From the NCBI GenBank assembly GCA_963771655.1, contig CAVYUG010000002.1:62001-126000 (forward strand): DNA of 64,000 nt, read 5' to 3'. Within the stretch, counting starts at the first letter, position 1. Each line of letters starts with the position of its first letter. The notes below the pieces were generated by a model. The model ran no database searches, was not told where the DNA came from, and worked only from the letters and a program-made list of their open reading frames with translations. This DNA is from JAWVFM01 sp963771655 (GTDB lineage: Bacteria; Actinomycetota; Thermoleophilia; Solirubrobacterales; 70-9). The position numbers and the translations under genes were made by a program. Below, piece after piece: positions 50,026 to 57,998 of the stretch.

Positions 50026-50838
50026 ATGAGCGTCACGCTCGGCGTCATGAGCATCATCCTCGGGCTCGTCTACACCCAGTACGGGACGATGACCCTTATC
50101 GAGATGGTCCGAAATCGCCGGACCATGGGCTTCTCGCATTTCGGAGCCGCCTGGATCGCCATGGCGTGGACGTGCGGTCCCCACCACTGGCTCCACGGCA
50201 TCCACCTCCTCGCCGGGCGTCCGGCCGGCCTGCTCGAGTTCATCGCCGTCGTCGTCGGCTTCCCCGCCGGCGTGATCTGGTTCATGCTCCGGGTCGAGGC
50301 CTTCCGCGGGGGCCGGGGCGACCGCTTCATTCGCGGGACGCCGTTGTGGATCGTGGCGCTCCCCACGCTCGGCGGGGTCTACGTCACCGGCCTCATCGCT
50401 GCCCTCACCGACCTCCCCAACATGGGCCAGGTGGCGATCAACCCGATCGTGGTGGCGAACGTGCTGCTGTTCTTCCTGTACGCCGCGGTGGGCTACTACC
50501 TCGCTCGCACCCAGATCGCGAACCGCCGCCCGCTCGGCGGCTGGTCGGTGTCAGGCCTCTGCCTGGCGGTCGTGTTCCCCACGTGCGCGGTCATGCACGG
50601 GCTCTACGCCTACTACACGATGGTCGGCACCTACTCGGCGGACCTCCCGCATTACCTGATCGACGTGGTGGCCGTGCCAGCCGCCGCCTATTTCCTGTGG
50701 GTCGTCCACGCTCTGTATCGCGGCTCGTTCCAGGACTGGAACGGCGTGCCGGGGGCGGCCGGGGCGCTCGGCCCGCCGCGGATCGACGCCGGCGGGGACG
50801 ACGACGGTGCGGTGCCGGCACCGGCGAGGGCGGGCTGA
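50026..50838 (+). CDS. Seven-helix membrane protein of unknown function
   Basis: The 270-residue protein has seven clear helices (for example TLGVMSIILGLVYTQYGTMT, LLEFIAVVVGFPAGVIWFML, NPIVVANVLLFFLYAAVGYY, VVAVPAAAYFLWVVHALY). His residues sit in or next to them: CGPHHWLHGIHLL, AVMHGLYAYY, LPHYLIDV. Such in-membrane histidines may bind heme, metal or a chromophore, but no family is recognised. The C-terminal tail is low-complexity. It follows the GGDEF-EAL gene by 8 bases, and could sense a signal for it or respond to c-di-GMP. This is inference from position. Confidence 0.7.
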   Translation: MSVTLGVMSIILGLVYTQYGTMTLIEMVRNRRTMGFSHFGAAWIAMAWTCGPHHWLHGIHLLAGRPAGLLEFIAVVVGFPAGVIWFMLRVEAFRGGRGDRFIRGTPLWIVALPTLGGVYVTGLIAALTDLPNMGQVAINPIVVANVLLFFLYAAVGYYLARTQIANRRPLGGWSVSGLCLAVVFPTCAVMHGLYAYYTMVGTYSADLPHYLIDVVAVPAAAYFLWVVHALYRGSFQDWNGVPGAAGALGPPRIDAGGDDDGAVPAPARAG

Positions 50839-50878
50839 GGGCACGCGGAGCGACGTTCAGCAGCGAGCCGCCCGCAGG

Positions 50879-50926
50879 GCGAACGTCCCTCAGTGGGGGC
50901 TAGGGCCGGTGCCGCGGGACGTTCGC
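50879..50926. repeat. Palindromic repeat, copy 3
   Basis: Arms GCGAACGTCCC (50879-50889) and GGGACGTTCGC (50916-50926), spacer 26 bases. Together with copy 4, thirteen bases further on, it fills the gap between the membrane protein gene and the hsp20 gene. Together they could act as transcription terminators. Confidence 0.75.
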
Positions 50927-50939
50927 GCAGAGGGGTGCA

Positions 50940-50987
50940 GCGAACGTCCCGCGCTGGGGGTTATCCGCGGCACGCCGGGACGTTCGC
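50940..50987. repeat. Palindromic repeat, copy 4
   Basis: Arms GCGAACGTCCC (50940-50950) and GGGACGTTCGC (50977-50987), spacer 26 bases. It is in the same orientation as copy 3 and forms a tandem with it. The 3' arm ends about 40 bases before the hsp20 -10 box. Confidence 0.75.
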
Positions 50988-51028
50988 CGTTCGGCCCCCG
51001 GCTGCCGATTGTCGAAGTTCTCGCGGGC

Positions 51029-51034
51029 TATCTT
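51029..51034 (+). promoter_or_regulatory. -10 box TATCTT of the hsp20-lon operon
   Basis: TATCTT followed by seven bases and the GTG at 51042. No Shine-Dalgarno or obvious CIRCE/HAIR-type heat-shock operator was seen in the short upstream stretch. Confidence 0.45.
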
Positions 51035-51041
51035 GTCCGAG

Positions 51042-51500
51042 GTGCCCCCCAACCGCGAGATCCTGTTCAACTTCGAGCGCATGCGCCGCGAGATGGACGA
51101 GCTCTTCGGCGACGTCTGGGGCGGGGTCGGGCTTGCCCGGCGGCGCGCCTCGGGGTTCTCCCCGCGGGTCGACGTCTACTACTGCGGCCGCGACGAGCCG
51201 ATGGCGATCGTCAAGGCAGACCTTTCCGGAGTCGGCATCGAGAGCGTGAGCCTCGAGATAGCGGGCCGTGATCTCGTCATCTCGGGCGCGCGGCCGGTGC
51301 AGGAGACGGAGGGCCGCGTCTACCAGCAGGTCGAGATCGAGACCGGGCCCTTTCGCCGGACCGTGAGGCTCAACGCGGACGTCGACGCTGAGCGGGCGCG
51401 GGCGACCTACGACGACGGCGTGCTGCGCGTCGAGCTCCCGCTGCGGGCGGGCGGGGAGGAGTCGAGGCAGGTGCCGATCTCGAACCTCGGTGATGGCTGA
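51042..51500 (+). CDS. Hsp20 family small heat shock protein
   Basis: The 152-residue chaperone has an N-terminal helix (LFNFERMRREMDELFGDVW) and an alpha-crystallin domain. The domain shows RVDVYYCGRDEPMAIVKADL, ISGARPV, VYQQVEIETGPFRRTVRLNADVD and the closing A-x-x-x-G-V-L-R-V-E-L-P motif (ATYDDGVLRVELPL). It holds unfolded proteins for refolding or proteolysis. GTG 51042 is chosen because of the -10 box and the conserved start; a TTG at 51009 is possible but would precede the predicted transcript start. Its end overlaps the lon ATG by 8 bases, so chaperone and protease are made together. Confidence 0.9.
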   Translation: MPPNREILFNFERMRREMDELFGDVWGGVGLARRRASGFSPRVDVYYCGRDEPMAIVKADLSGVGIESVSLEIAGRDLVISGARPVQETEGRVYQQVEIETGPFRRTVRLNADVDAERARATYDDGVLRVELPLRAGGEESRQVPISNLGDG

Positions 51501-53892
51501 GCTCGAGGTCGTCGAGAGCCCCGACGTCGACGAGGCGATCCGCGAGCGCAGCGAGCAGCCGCTGCCCGCGGCGCTGCCGGTGCTCCCCGTTCGCGACATC
51601 GTCGCCTACCCAGAGACGCTGACGCCGCTCGCGGTCGGCCAGGAGCGCTCGATCAAGCTCGTGAACGATGTCCTCTCGGGCGAGCGGATGGTCGTGCTCG
51701 TGGCCTCGCGCGACCCGGAGCTCGAGGAGCCGGGGCCCGACGACGTCTACGAGGTTGGCGTCGCCGGCGTCGTCGCTCGCATGCTCAAGGTGCCCGACGG
51801 CACGATTCGGATCCTGGTCCAGGCGACCGAGCGGGTCCGCATCGGCGACTACATCACCGAGAGCCCGTACCTCGTCGCGCGGATCGAGTCGATGCCGGAT
51901 GTCTCGACGCCGTCGACCGAGCTCGACGCCCTGGCGCGGAACGTCCAGCGGACCTTCGCAGAGATCGTCGAGCAGATCCCCTATCTGCCCGAGGAGCTCC
52001 AGCTCGCGGTGGCGAACATCGACGACGCTTCCGCGCTCACGCACCTGATCGCCGGATCGCTTCGGATCCCGACGGCCGAGAAGCAGAGCCTGCTCGAGGA
52101 GGTCGACGTGACCCAGCGGCTGCGGCGTCTCTCGGAGATCCTCGCCCGCGAGCTCGAGGTGGTGAAGCTCGGCACGAAGATCCAGTCCGAGGTCCAGGAG
52201 GGCATCGACAAGGGCCAGCGCGAGTACTACCTGCGCGAGCAGCTGAAGGCGATCCAGGCCGAGCTCGGCGAGGCCGACGAGCAGCAGGCCGAGGTGAACG
52301 AGCTTCGCGAGCGGATCGAGGCCGCGGGGCTGCCCGAGGAGGCCCGGAAGCAGGCCGACCGGGAGCTCGGGCGGCTCGAGCGCCTGCCCCCCGCTGCCGC
52401 CGAGTACGGGGTGATTCGCACCTACCTCGAGTGGCTGGTCGAGCTGCCGTGGGGTGCCCGCACCGACGACGACCTCGACATCGCCCACGCCCGCAAGGTC
52501 CTCGACGACGATCACTACGACCTCGACAAGGTCAAGGAGCGGATCCTCGAGTACCTGGCGGTGCGCAAGCTCCAGGCCGAGGTCTCGGAGGATGGCGCCA
52601 CCTCCGACCGCGGCCCGATCCTCTGTTTCGTCGGGCCTCCCGGCGTCGGCAAGACGAGCCTCGGGCGCTCGATCTCGCGGGCGCTCGGTCGCAAGTTCGA
52701 GCGCATCTCGGTGGGCGGGGTTCGCGACGAGGCGGAGATCCGCGGCCATCGGCGCACCTACATCGGCGCCATGCCCGGCACCGTCGTGCGCGCTCTTCGC
52801 GACGCCGGGTCCCGGAACCCCGTCTTCATGATCGACGAGATCGACAAGATGGGCGCCGACTTCCGCGGCGACCCGGCGAGCGCGATGCTCGAGGTCCTCG
52901 ACCCGTCGCAGAACGACTCGTTCCGCGACCACTATCTCGACCTCCCGTTCGACCTCTCCGAGGTGATGTTCATCGCCACGGCGAACACCCTCGAGACGAT
53001 CCCGCCGCCGCTGCTCGACCGCATCGAGGTGATCCAGCTCGCGGGGTACACGGTCGACGAGAAGCTGCATATCGCCAAGCGGTACCTGGTCCCGCGCCAG
53101 ATCGAGGCCAACGGGCTCCGTCGCGGGCAGATCTCGTTTGGCGATGCTGCGATCAAGGCGATCATCGAGGAGTACACCCGTGAGGCCGGGGTGCGCAACC
53201 TCGAGCGCGAGATCGGCACGATCTGCCGCAAGGTTGCCCGCGAGATCGCCGAGGGCCGTGCCAAGGGGAAGGTGACGGTCTCGGCCAAGCGTGCCCGAGA
53301 GCTTCTCGGCCGCCGAAGGTATTTCGCGGAGCAGCGCCGGCGCACCTCGGTGCCCGGGGTCGCAACGGGCCTCGCGTGGACGCCGGTCGGCGGCGAGGTT
53401 CTGTTCGTGGAGGCGACCTCGATGGGCGGGTCGGGCAATCTCACGATCACCGGGCAGCTCGGCGAGGTGATGCGCGAGTCCGCCCAGGCCGCGCTTTCGT
53501 GGGTGCGCGCGCACGCGTCGGAGGTCGCCCCGAAGCTCGCGGAGGACTGGTTCGCGACCCACGATGTGCACGTCCACGTGCCGGCCGGGGCCGTCCCGAA
53601 GGACGGCCCTTCGGCGGGCGTCGCCATGTCGGTCGCGCTCTCCTCGCTCGTCTCGGGCAAGCCCGTTTCCTCGGACGTCGCGATGACCGGCGAGATCACG
53701 CTGACCGGCCAGGTCCTGGCCATCGGCGGCGTCAAGGAGAAGGTCCTGGCCGCGCAGCGGGCGGGGATCTCCCGGGTGATCCTGCCGAAGCGAAACGAGG
53801 GCGACGTCGCCGAGATTCCCGAGCACGAGCGCGGCGAGCTCGAGTTCGTCTACGTCGAGCGGATCACCGAGGCGCTCGACGCCGCGCTGTGA
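51493..53892 (+). CDS. lon: ATP-dependent protease Lon
   Basis: The 799-residue protease has an N-terminal substrate-binding domain (LPVLPVRDIVAYPETLTPL), a long coiled-coil segment, AAA+ motifs (Walker A GPPGVGKTSLGRSI, Walker B NPVFMIDEIDKMG, sensor FIATANTLETIP) and a serine protease domain. The catalytic dyad is S707 in KDGPSAGVAM and K750 in GGVKEKVLAA. It degrades misfolded and regulatory proteins. ATG 51493 is preferred to the adjacent GTG 51490. It overlaps hsp20 and forms one operon with it. Confidence 0.97.
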   Translation: MAELEVVESPDVDEAIRERSEQPLPAALPVLPVRDIVAYPETLTPLAVGQERSIKLVNDVLSGERMVVLVASRDPELEEPGPDDVYEVGVAGVVARMLKVPDGTIRILVQATERVRIGDYITESPYLVARIESMPDVSTPSTELDALARNVQRTFAEIVEQIPYLPEELQLAVANIDDASALTHLIAGSLRIPTAEKQSLLEEVDVTQRLRRLSEILARELEVVKLGTKIQSEVQEGIDKGQREYYLREQLKAIQAELGEADEQQAEVNELRERIEAAGLPEEARKQADRELGRLERLPPAAAEYGVIRTYLEWLVELPWGARTDDDLDIAHARKVLDDDHYDLDKVKERILEYLAVRKLQAEVSEDGATSDRGPILCFVGPPGVGKTSLGRSISRALGRKFERISVGGVRDEAEIRGHRRTYIGAMPGTVVRALRDAGSRNPVFMIDEIDKMGADFRGDPASAMLEVLDPSQNDSFRDHYLDLPFDLSEVMFIATANTLETIPPPLLDRIEVIQLAGYTVDEKLHIAKRYLVPRQIEANGLRRGQISFGDAAIKAIIEEYTREAGVRNLEREIGTICRKVAREIAEGRAKGKVTVSAKRARELLGRRRYFAEQRRRTSVPGVATGLAWTPVGGEVLFVEATSMGGSGNLTITGQLGEVMRESAQAALSWVRAHASEVAPKLAEDWFATHDVHVHVPAGAVPKDGPSAGVAMSVALSSLVSGKPVSSDVAMTGEITLTGQVLAIGGVKEKVLAAQRAGISRVILPKRNEGDVAEIPEHERGELEFVYVERITEALDAAL

Positions 53893-53954
53893 CTCCTCCC
53901 CAGCGGGTATAAGCTCCGCGTAGACCGCGAACACGCTGGAGGAGTGGAGAGTCG

Positions 53955-54401
53955 ATGGCAAGGAGTACGACGAAGGCGAACAAGGCGCGCGACACGGCGC
54001 AGGCCGCGTACGAGAACCCGTACGTTCGGAAGCTGATCGAGGACGAGGACCTGCGCGAGAACCTTCGCACCGCGTACACCTCGGCCAAGAGCGCCTACGG
54101 GCGAATGTCCAACGGCAAGGGGCCCACCAAGGCCCTCCTCGACGACAAGAAAGTCCACAAGGACCTGAAGAACGCCGCCGATGCCCTGCGCGATGCCTCG
54201 GACGCGATTCGCGAGCGCGAGCGCAGCCACACCTTGATGAAGCTCATGTTCGTCGCCATCGTGGGCGCGGTGCTCGCCCTCGCGCTGAGCGAGGATCTCA
54301 GGAAGGCGGTCCTCGACCGCCTCTTCGGAGCCGAGGAGGAGTTCGAGTACACGTCCACCACGGTGCCGACGCCCGAGGCGGCGGCGACCAACGCCAGCTA
54401 G
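53955..54401 (+). CDS. Small membrane-anchored helical protein of unknown function
   Basis: The 148-residue protein is largely helical and charged (KANKARDTAQAAYENPYVRK, LKNAADALRDASDAIRERE). It has one C-terminal membrane helix (LMFVAIVGAVLALALS) and a short acidic tail (FGAEEEFEYTSTTVP). It resembles YtxH-like stress proteins in design but is not clearly one. The ATG is preceded by GGAGGAG, and a TATAAG box lies about 45 bases upstream, so this gene has a true leader, unlike most neighbours. Confidence 0.65.
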   Translation: MARSTTKANKARDTAQAAYENPYVRKLIEDEDLRENLRTAYTSAKSAYGRMSNGKGPTKALLDDKKVHKDLKNAADALRDASDAIRERERSHTLMKLMFVAIVGAVLALALSEDLRKAVLDRLFGAEEEFEYTSTTVPTPEAAATNAS

Positions 54402-54432
54402 GCCTTCCTAGGGCCGAGCCGGCCGCGCCGGC

Positions 54433-55041
54433 GTGAGCTTGGCGCCGACTGAAGCAGCGCCCGGTGCCGATCGCGCCGAGCGGATCGTCGAGGCGATGCG
54501 CGCTTCCGTGTCCGAGGTAGGAATTGCGGGCTCGACGTTCGAGCGGGTGGCGGCCAAGGCCGGGGTGAGCCGCGGCCTCCTCCACTACTACTTCGGGACC
54601 AAGGAGCGCCTGCTCATCGAGGTGATCCGCCGCGATACGGAGGATCGGATCGTCTCGCTCACGGAGGCCCTGGAGGCGGCGGAGACCGTCGACGAGGTGA
54701 TCGGCGCGTTCGCCGCGGCGTTCGCTCGCACGACGCTCGCCGAGCAGGGGTACGCCTACCTCGTCTCGGAGGTCTTCATCGCCGGGCGGCACAAACCCGA
54801 GATCCAAGCAGCGCTCGCCGAGCTCTACGAACGCGGGCGCTCCGCCTTCGCTGACGTCCTTCGCGCCAAGGAGCGCGACGGAGTGCTGCGGCTGCGGTTC
54901 GACGCCGAGGCGATCCTGGCCTACCTGTTCAGCGCCGGCGACGGCGCCGTGATCCAGCGGATCGTCGCCCCGGAGCGGGACTTCTCAGCGATCGACGCGG
55001 CCTCGTTCGAGGTCGCCCGCTTTCTGCTCGACGCGCGCTGA
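54433..55041 (+). CDS. TetR-family transcriptional regulator
   Basis: The 202-residue regulator has an N-terminal HTH: RIVEAMRASVSEVGIAGSTF, then ERVAAKAGVSRGLLHYYFGTKERLLIEVI. The C-terminal domain is of the TetR_C_6/BetI-like type by pattern (YLVSEVFIAGRHKPEIQAAL). The GTG at 54433 follows the previous gene by 31 bases. Its targets are unknown; it is convergent with the diiron/SCP2-like gene. A strong hairpin follows the stop. Confidence 0.88.
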   Translation: MSLAPTEAAPGADRAERIVEAMRASVSEVGIAGSTFERVAAKAGVSRGLLHYYFGTKERLLIEVIRRDTEDRIVSLTEALEAAETVDEVIGAFAAAFARTTLAEQGYAYLVSEVFIAGRHKPEIQAALAELYERGRSAFADVLRAKERDGVLRLRFDAEAILAYLFSAGDGAVIQRIVAPERDFSAIDAASFEVARFLLDAR

Positions 55042-55043
55042 GC

Positions 55044-55103
55044 GCGGGGTCGCCGGTCCCCGTCCGATGGCATGGCCGGCGGCTCGGGGACCGGCGACCC
55101 CGC
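55044..55103. terminator. Bidirectional terminator hairpin
   Basis: Perfect 19-bp arms, 55044-55062 (begins GCGGGGTCGCC) and 55085-55103 (ends GGCGACCCCGC), with a 22-base loop. It fills the gap between the convergent TetR and diiron-protein genes. Arms and spacer differ from the 26-base-spacer family, so it is a separate element. Confidence 0.75.
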
Positions 55104-56405
55104 TCAAGCGAACGTCGGGCGGCGCGGGAAGAGGCGTTGCATCCGGCGCAGGCTGGCGAGTGAGCCGCGTGGGCGCAGGCGCCGCCCGAGCACGGCGCGC
55201 CAGGGCTCGACGCCGTGCATCGAGACGTCGATCCAGTCCTTCCAGCTCGTCTCCAGGGCCACGTCGGGGCTCGGCGCGTCGCCGGGCTCGGCGCGGGTCG
55301 CCCCGTTGTCGACGTGAAGGTGCCAGTTGTCGGCGTCGGAGAAGCGCCACTGGATCGTGAGCGGTCGGTCGACGCGCTCGTGGTCGACGGCGTTCTCGAC
55401 GATGTCGAAGTAGATCCGCTGCACCTCCGGGGACGGTGCCTCGATCGGGGTGCCCGGTGCGCCGGTCACCCCCGAGCGGAGCAGGAGGACCTGCCGGCGC
55501 GCGATCTCCTGCTCGCCGAGGTCGAGATCGAGGGGAAAGACGCCGGCGGGCATCTCCTCGATCGGATAGCCGGCCGCCCGCCACTTCGCGCGTACCGAGC
55601 GCAGGCCGAAGGCGTAGATGTCCTCGAGCTCGAACCCGTACTCGCGGGTGTAGCGGAGGTCCCAGTTCGGGGGCACGAAGATCGTGAGCGAGTAGGGGAG
55701 GACCTCGCCGAGGAGCTCGGCCACCGCGGCCTTGCACTCCTCGCTCTGCGCGAACATCTCCGAGAGCGTCTTGACGCCGAAGCCGATGTGGCGCTGCTCG
55801 TCACGCGAGACGTTGTGCATTCCCTCGCTGAAGCCGGGCATCGTTCCGGCCTTCGTGAAGAAGTCCTCGATGAAGTGCTGGCCCGGCTGGGCGAGGGTCG
55901 CCTCGACGACCATGTGGTACATCGCGATCGCTTGCGCGAACTTCGGCAGCGAGCGGTCGGCCCGGAGCTCGTCGGCCATCCGGTCGAGCCGGTCGAAGAC
56001 GCCGCGGTAGCCCCAGTTGAGCTCGCCCAGGGTGGAGGCGAGCGTCTCGCCGATGGTCTCGCCGGCGCCGATGACCTCCTTGAAGAACCGGTGGAAGAAG
56101 ACCGCGTGGCGGGCCTCGTCGACCTGTTGCGTGGCGAGGAAGTACTTCTGCTCCTCGGTGGGCGCCGCGTCGATGTAGGGGGAGAGGTTGTCCGCGACCG
56201 AGTCCTCGCCGTAGAAGAACATCGAGTAGATCCAGAGCGCCGAGCGCCGCTGCACGTCCGTGAGCGCCGCCCACCCCTCGCGGTCCTGCGAGAAATCGAG
56301 GTCGGTCACCTTCCAGTTGCCCTCTTCCCAGCGTCTGTAGAGGTCCTCGTAGGTGATCTCGGCGGTGGCTGCGGGCCGGTGGGCGGACTCGGTGGCGGCG
56401 GACAT
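55104..56405 (-). CDS. Ferritin-like diiron protein (R2-like) with C-terminal SCP2-like domain
   Basis: Residues 50-310 match the ribonucleotide-reductase-R2-like ferritin fold. Metal ligands are E67 (FFYGEDSVADN), E97-x-x-H100 (QQVDEARHAVFF), E168 (MVVEATLAQPG) and E203-x-x-H206 (SRDEQRHIGFG). This four-Glu, two-His set is typical of R2-like oxidases and AurF-type oxygenases rather than canonical R2, which has Asp at the first site. Residues about 335-433 (LTIQWRFSDADNWHLHVDNG, ALETSWKDWIDVSMHG, RPRGSLASL) look like an SCP2/sterol-carrier lipid-binding domain. The fusion suggests oxidation of a lipid-like substrate. It is divergent from a TetR gene with a palindromic operator between. Confidence 0.75.
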   Translation of the reverse strand: MSAATESAHRPAATAEITYEDLYRRWEEGNWKVTDLDFSQDREGWAALTDVQRRSALWIYSMFFYGEDSVADNLSPYIDAAPTEEQKYFLATQQVDEARHAVFFHRFFKEVIGAGETIGETLASTLGELNWGYRGVFDRLDRMADELRADRSLPKFAQAIAMYHMVVEATLAQPGQHFIEDFFTKAGTMPGFSEGMHNVSRDEQRHIGFGVKTLSEMFAQSEECKAAVAELLGEVLPYSLTIFVPPNWDLRYTREYGFELEDIYAFGLRSVRAKWRAAGYPIEEMPAGVFPLDLDLGEQEIARRQVLLLRSGVTGAPGTPIEAPSPEVQRIYFDIVENAVDHERVDRPLTIQWRFSDADNWHLHVDNGATRAEPGDAPSPDVALETSWKDWIDVSMHGVEPWRAVLGRRLRPRGSLASLRRMQRLFPRRPTFA

Positions 56406-56441
56406 GGGCGACCTCCTCGGCGTGTTGGCGCCCGCATAGTA

Positions 56442-56455
56442 ACTGACCGGTCAGT
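56442..56455. promoter_or_regulatory. TetR-type operator ACTGACCGGTCAGT
   Basis: A perfect 14-bp palindrome between the divergent diiron gene and tetR. On the plus strand it sits just before a TAGGCT box (56460-56465), which is six bases before the tetR GTG at 56472. On the other strand it adjoins TACTAT (56439-56434). One bound repressor could shut both genes. Confidence 0.75.
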
Positions 56456-56471
56456 CAGTTAGGCTTCCCGT

Positions 56472-57098
56472 GTGGAGGCGAAGACCCGAGTCCGCATGGC
56501 GGCGGCCGATCGCCGCGAGACGATCCTGGAGGCCGCGCTCGACGCCTTCGCCGGCGCCGCTTACCACGAGACCTCACTCGACGCCGTCGCCGAGCGCGCC
56601 GGGATCTCCAAGGCGCTGATCTACGAGCACTTCGGGTCCAAGCGCGCTCTCCACCGCGCGCTTTTAGAGCGCTACGTGCACGAGTTGCTGGTTCGCGTCA
56701 TCGAGGCGACCACCGCCGCCGATCCGGGCGAGGCGCGGTTGCGAAGCGGCATCGATGCCTTTCTCGACTTCGTCTCCGAGCGGCGCGACGCCTGGCGGTT
56801 CGTCTTCCGCAACGTGTCGGACCCCGAGATCGCGGATGCCGTCAACCGGCTTCGCGAGGAGGTCGCCACGACGCTCGCGGGGCTCATGGCGGCCGATGCC
56901 CCCCCGGAGTGGAGCGCCAACCCGGAGCTGGCGCGGGAGACCGAGATGATCGCTCAGGAGCTGACAGGTGCCGTTCAGGCGCTCGCCAACTGGTGGGACG
57001 AGCACCGCGACGTTCCGCGCGAGCGCATCTCGCAGTCGATCATGGACTTCGCCTGGATCGGGCTCGAGCGGCTCGGCGAGGGCGAGCGCTGGCACTGA
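56472..57098 (+). CDS. TetR-family transcriptional regulator of the diiron gene
   Basis: The 208-residue repressor has a standard N-terminal HTH (RRETILEAALDAFAGAAYHE, SLDAVAERAGISKALIYEHFGSKRALH) and a C-terminal TetR domain with a conserved W-rich helix (GAVQALANWWDEHRDVPRER). The GTG start lies six bases after a TAGGCT box. Next to the shared palindrome it should repress itself and the ferritin-like/SCP2 gene; the ligand may be the oxygenase substrate. It is followed 3 bases later by the HD protein gene. Confidence 0.92.
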   Translation: MEAKTRVRMAAADRRETILEAALDAFAGAAYHETSLDAVAERAGISKALIYEHFGSKRALHRALLERYVHELLVRVIEATTAADPGEARLRSGIDAFLDFVSERRDAWRFVFRNVSDPEIADAVNRLREEVATTLAGLMAADAPPEWSANPELARETEMIAQELTGAVQALANWWDEHRDVPRERISQSIMDFAWIGLERLGEGERWH

Positions 57099-57101
57099 GC
57101 C

Positions 57102-57866
57102 GTGGGCATCCTCGGCGATATCGGGACCCTCGAGTGGGCCCGGCGGACCAACGGGATCCTCGGCCGGGGCGAGCGGGCGCGCTTCGTCGCCGCGATCGCG
57201 CTCGAGCAGGGGCGAGGTCTCCCGAGCGTCCTCGGCGCCCGAGCCGGAATCAGGGGCGGCGGCCCGGGGCGCCCCGACCCCTCGAAGCTGATCCCGCCCG
57301 ACAGCGCGATAGCCCGCGAGGTGATCGAGGCGTGCGCCGACCTCGACCGCTCTGTGGTCGAGCACAGCTACCGCTCGTACCTCTACGCGCGGGCGCTGGG
57401 ACTCGTGGAGGGCATCGAGTCCGATCCGGAGGCGCTCTTCGTGGGGGCGATGCTCCACGACTACGGGATCAAGGACATCGGGTCGTTGCGCGACCGCTGC
57501 TTCACCCTGCCGGGAGCCGAGACGTGCCTCGACCGCGCCGAGCGGGCGGGCTGGGACCGGCCCCGGCGCGAGGCGGCCGCCGAAGCGATTACCAAACACC
57601 TCAACCCAGCCGTGCCCGCGTCCGAGGGTGTCGTGCAGCACCTCGTCCACGACGGAATCGTGCTCGACGTCGTCGGCCTTCGCGCCTGGGAGCTCGACGC
57701 CGCCGGAATCGAGCGCGTTCGCAAGCGCCACCCGCGTCTGGAATTCAATCGCGTCGGCGGCGGGATGCTCCGCGAGCACGGCCGCCGCGTGAAGGGCTGC
57801 CGCGCGGGCCTGCTGTTCACCTCCGGCTTCGGGATCGCGTTGCGGCTCGGTCCCTGGCAGGACTGA
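57102..57866 (+). CDS. HD-domain phosphohydrolase
   Basis: The 254-residue protein has the HD metal pattern: first His in SVVEHSYRSYLYA, then MLHDYGIKDIG (HD) and EAITKHLNPAVP. The family acts on nucleotides or as phosphodiesterases. An HD enzyme of the cyanamide-hydratase-like branch is also possible because of the short H...HD...H spacing. The GTG start is 3 bases after the tetR stop, so they form an operon. The C-terminal 60 residues (RVGGGMLREHGRRVKGCRAG) carry no known motif. Confidence 0.85.
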   Translation: MGILGDIGTLEWARRTNGILGRGERARFVAAIALEQGRGLPSVLGARAGIRGGGPGRPDPSKLIPPDSAIAREVIEACADLDRSVVEHSYRSYLYARALGLVEGIESDPEALFVGAMLHDYGIKDIGSLRDRCFTLPGAETCLDRAERAGWDRPRREAAAEAITKHLNPAVPASEGVVQHLVHDGIVLDVVGLRAWELDAAGIERVRKRHPRLEFNRVGGGMLREHGRRVKGCRAGLLFTSGFGIALRLGPWQD

Positions 57867-57875
57867 GCCCCGGCC

Positions 57876-57998
57876 TCAGGACCGGTTTCGCGAGCGCAGC
57901 GTCGTCCAGACCAGCCAACCGCCGAGCGCCAGGACGGGGCCGGCGAAGATCGGCAGGTCGATGATCAGGTGCCCGAAGTGCGCGAGCGGGATCGTCAT
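57876..57998 (-). CDS. 40-residue single-helix membrane protein
   Basis: A short frame from ATG 57998: MTIPLAHFGHLIIDLPIFAG, then PVLALGGWLVWTTLRSRNRS. One membrane helix with a positively charged end. The start overlaps the stop of the large membrane gene (ATGA), which supports translation. It may be a small subunit or stabiliser of that protein. It is too short for family assignment. Confidence 0.5.
   Translation of the reverse strand: MTIPLAHFGHLIIDLPIFAGPVLALGGWLVWTTLRSRNRS

Noticed and set aside
51370..53961. An 863-codon open frame antisense to lon, and similar long antisense frames at 3590-5620, 48441-50057 and 46111-47253
   Set aside because: In very GC-rich coding DNA the opposite strand rarely has stops. 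Their products are low-complexity, Arg/Asp/His-rich and show no domain, while the sense genes are clear families.
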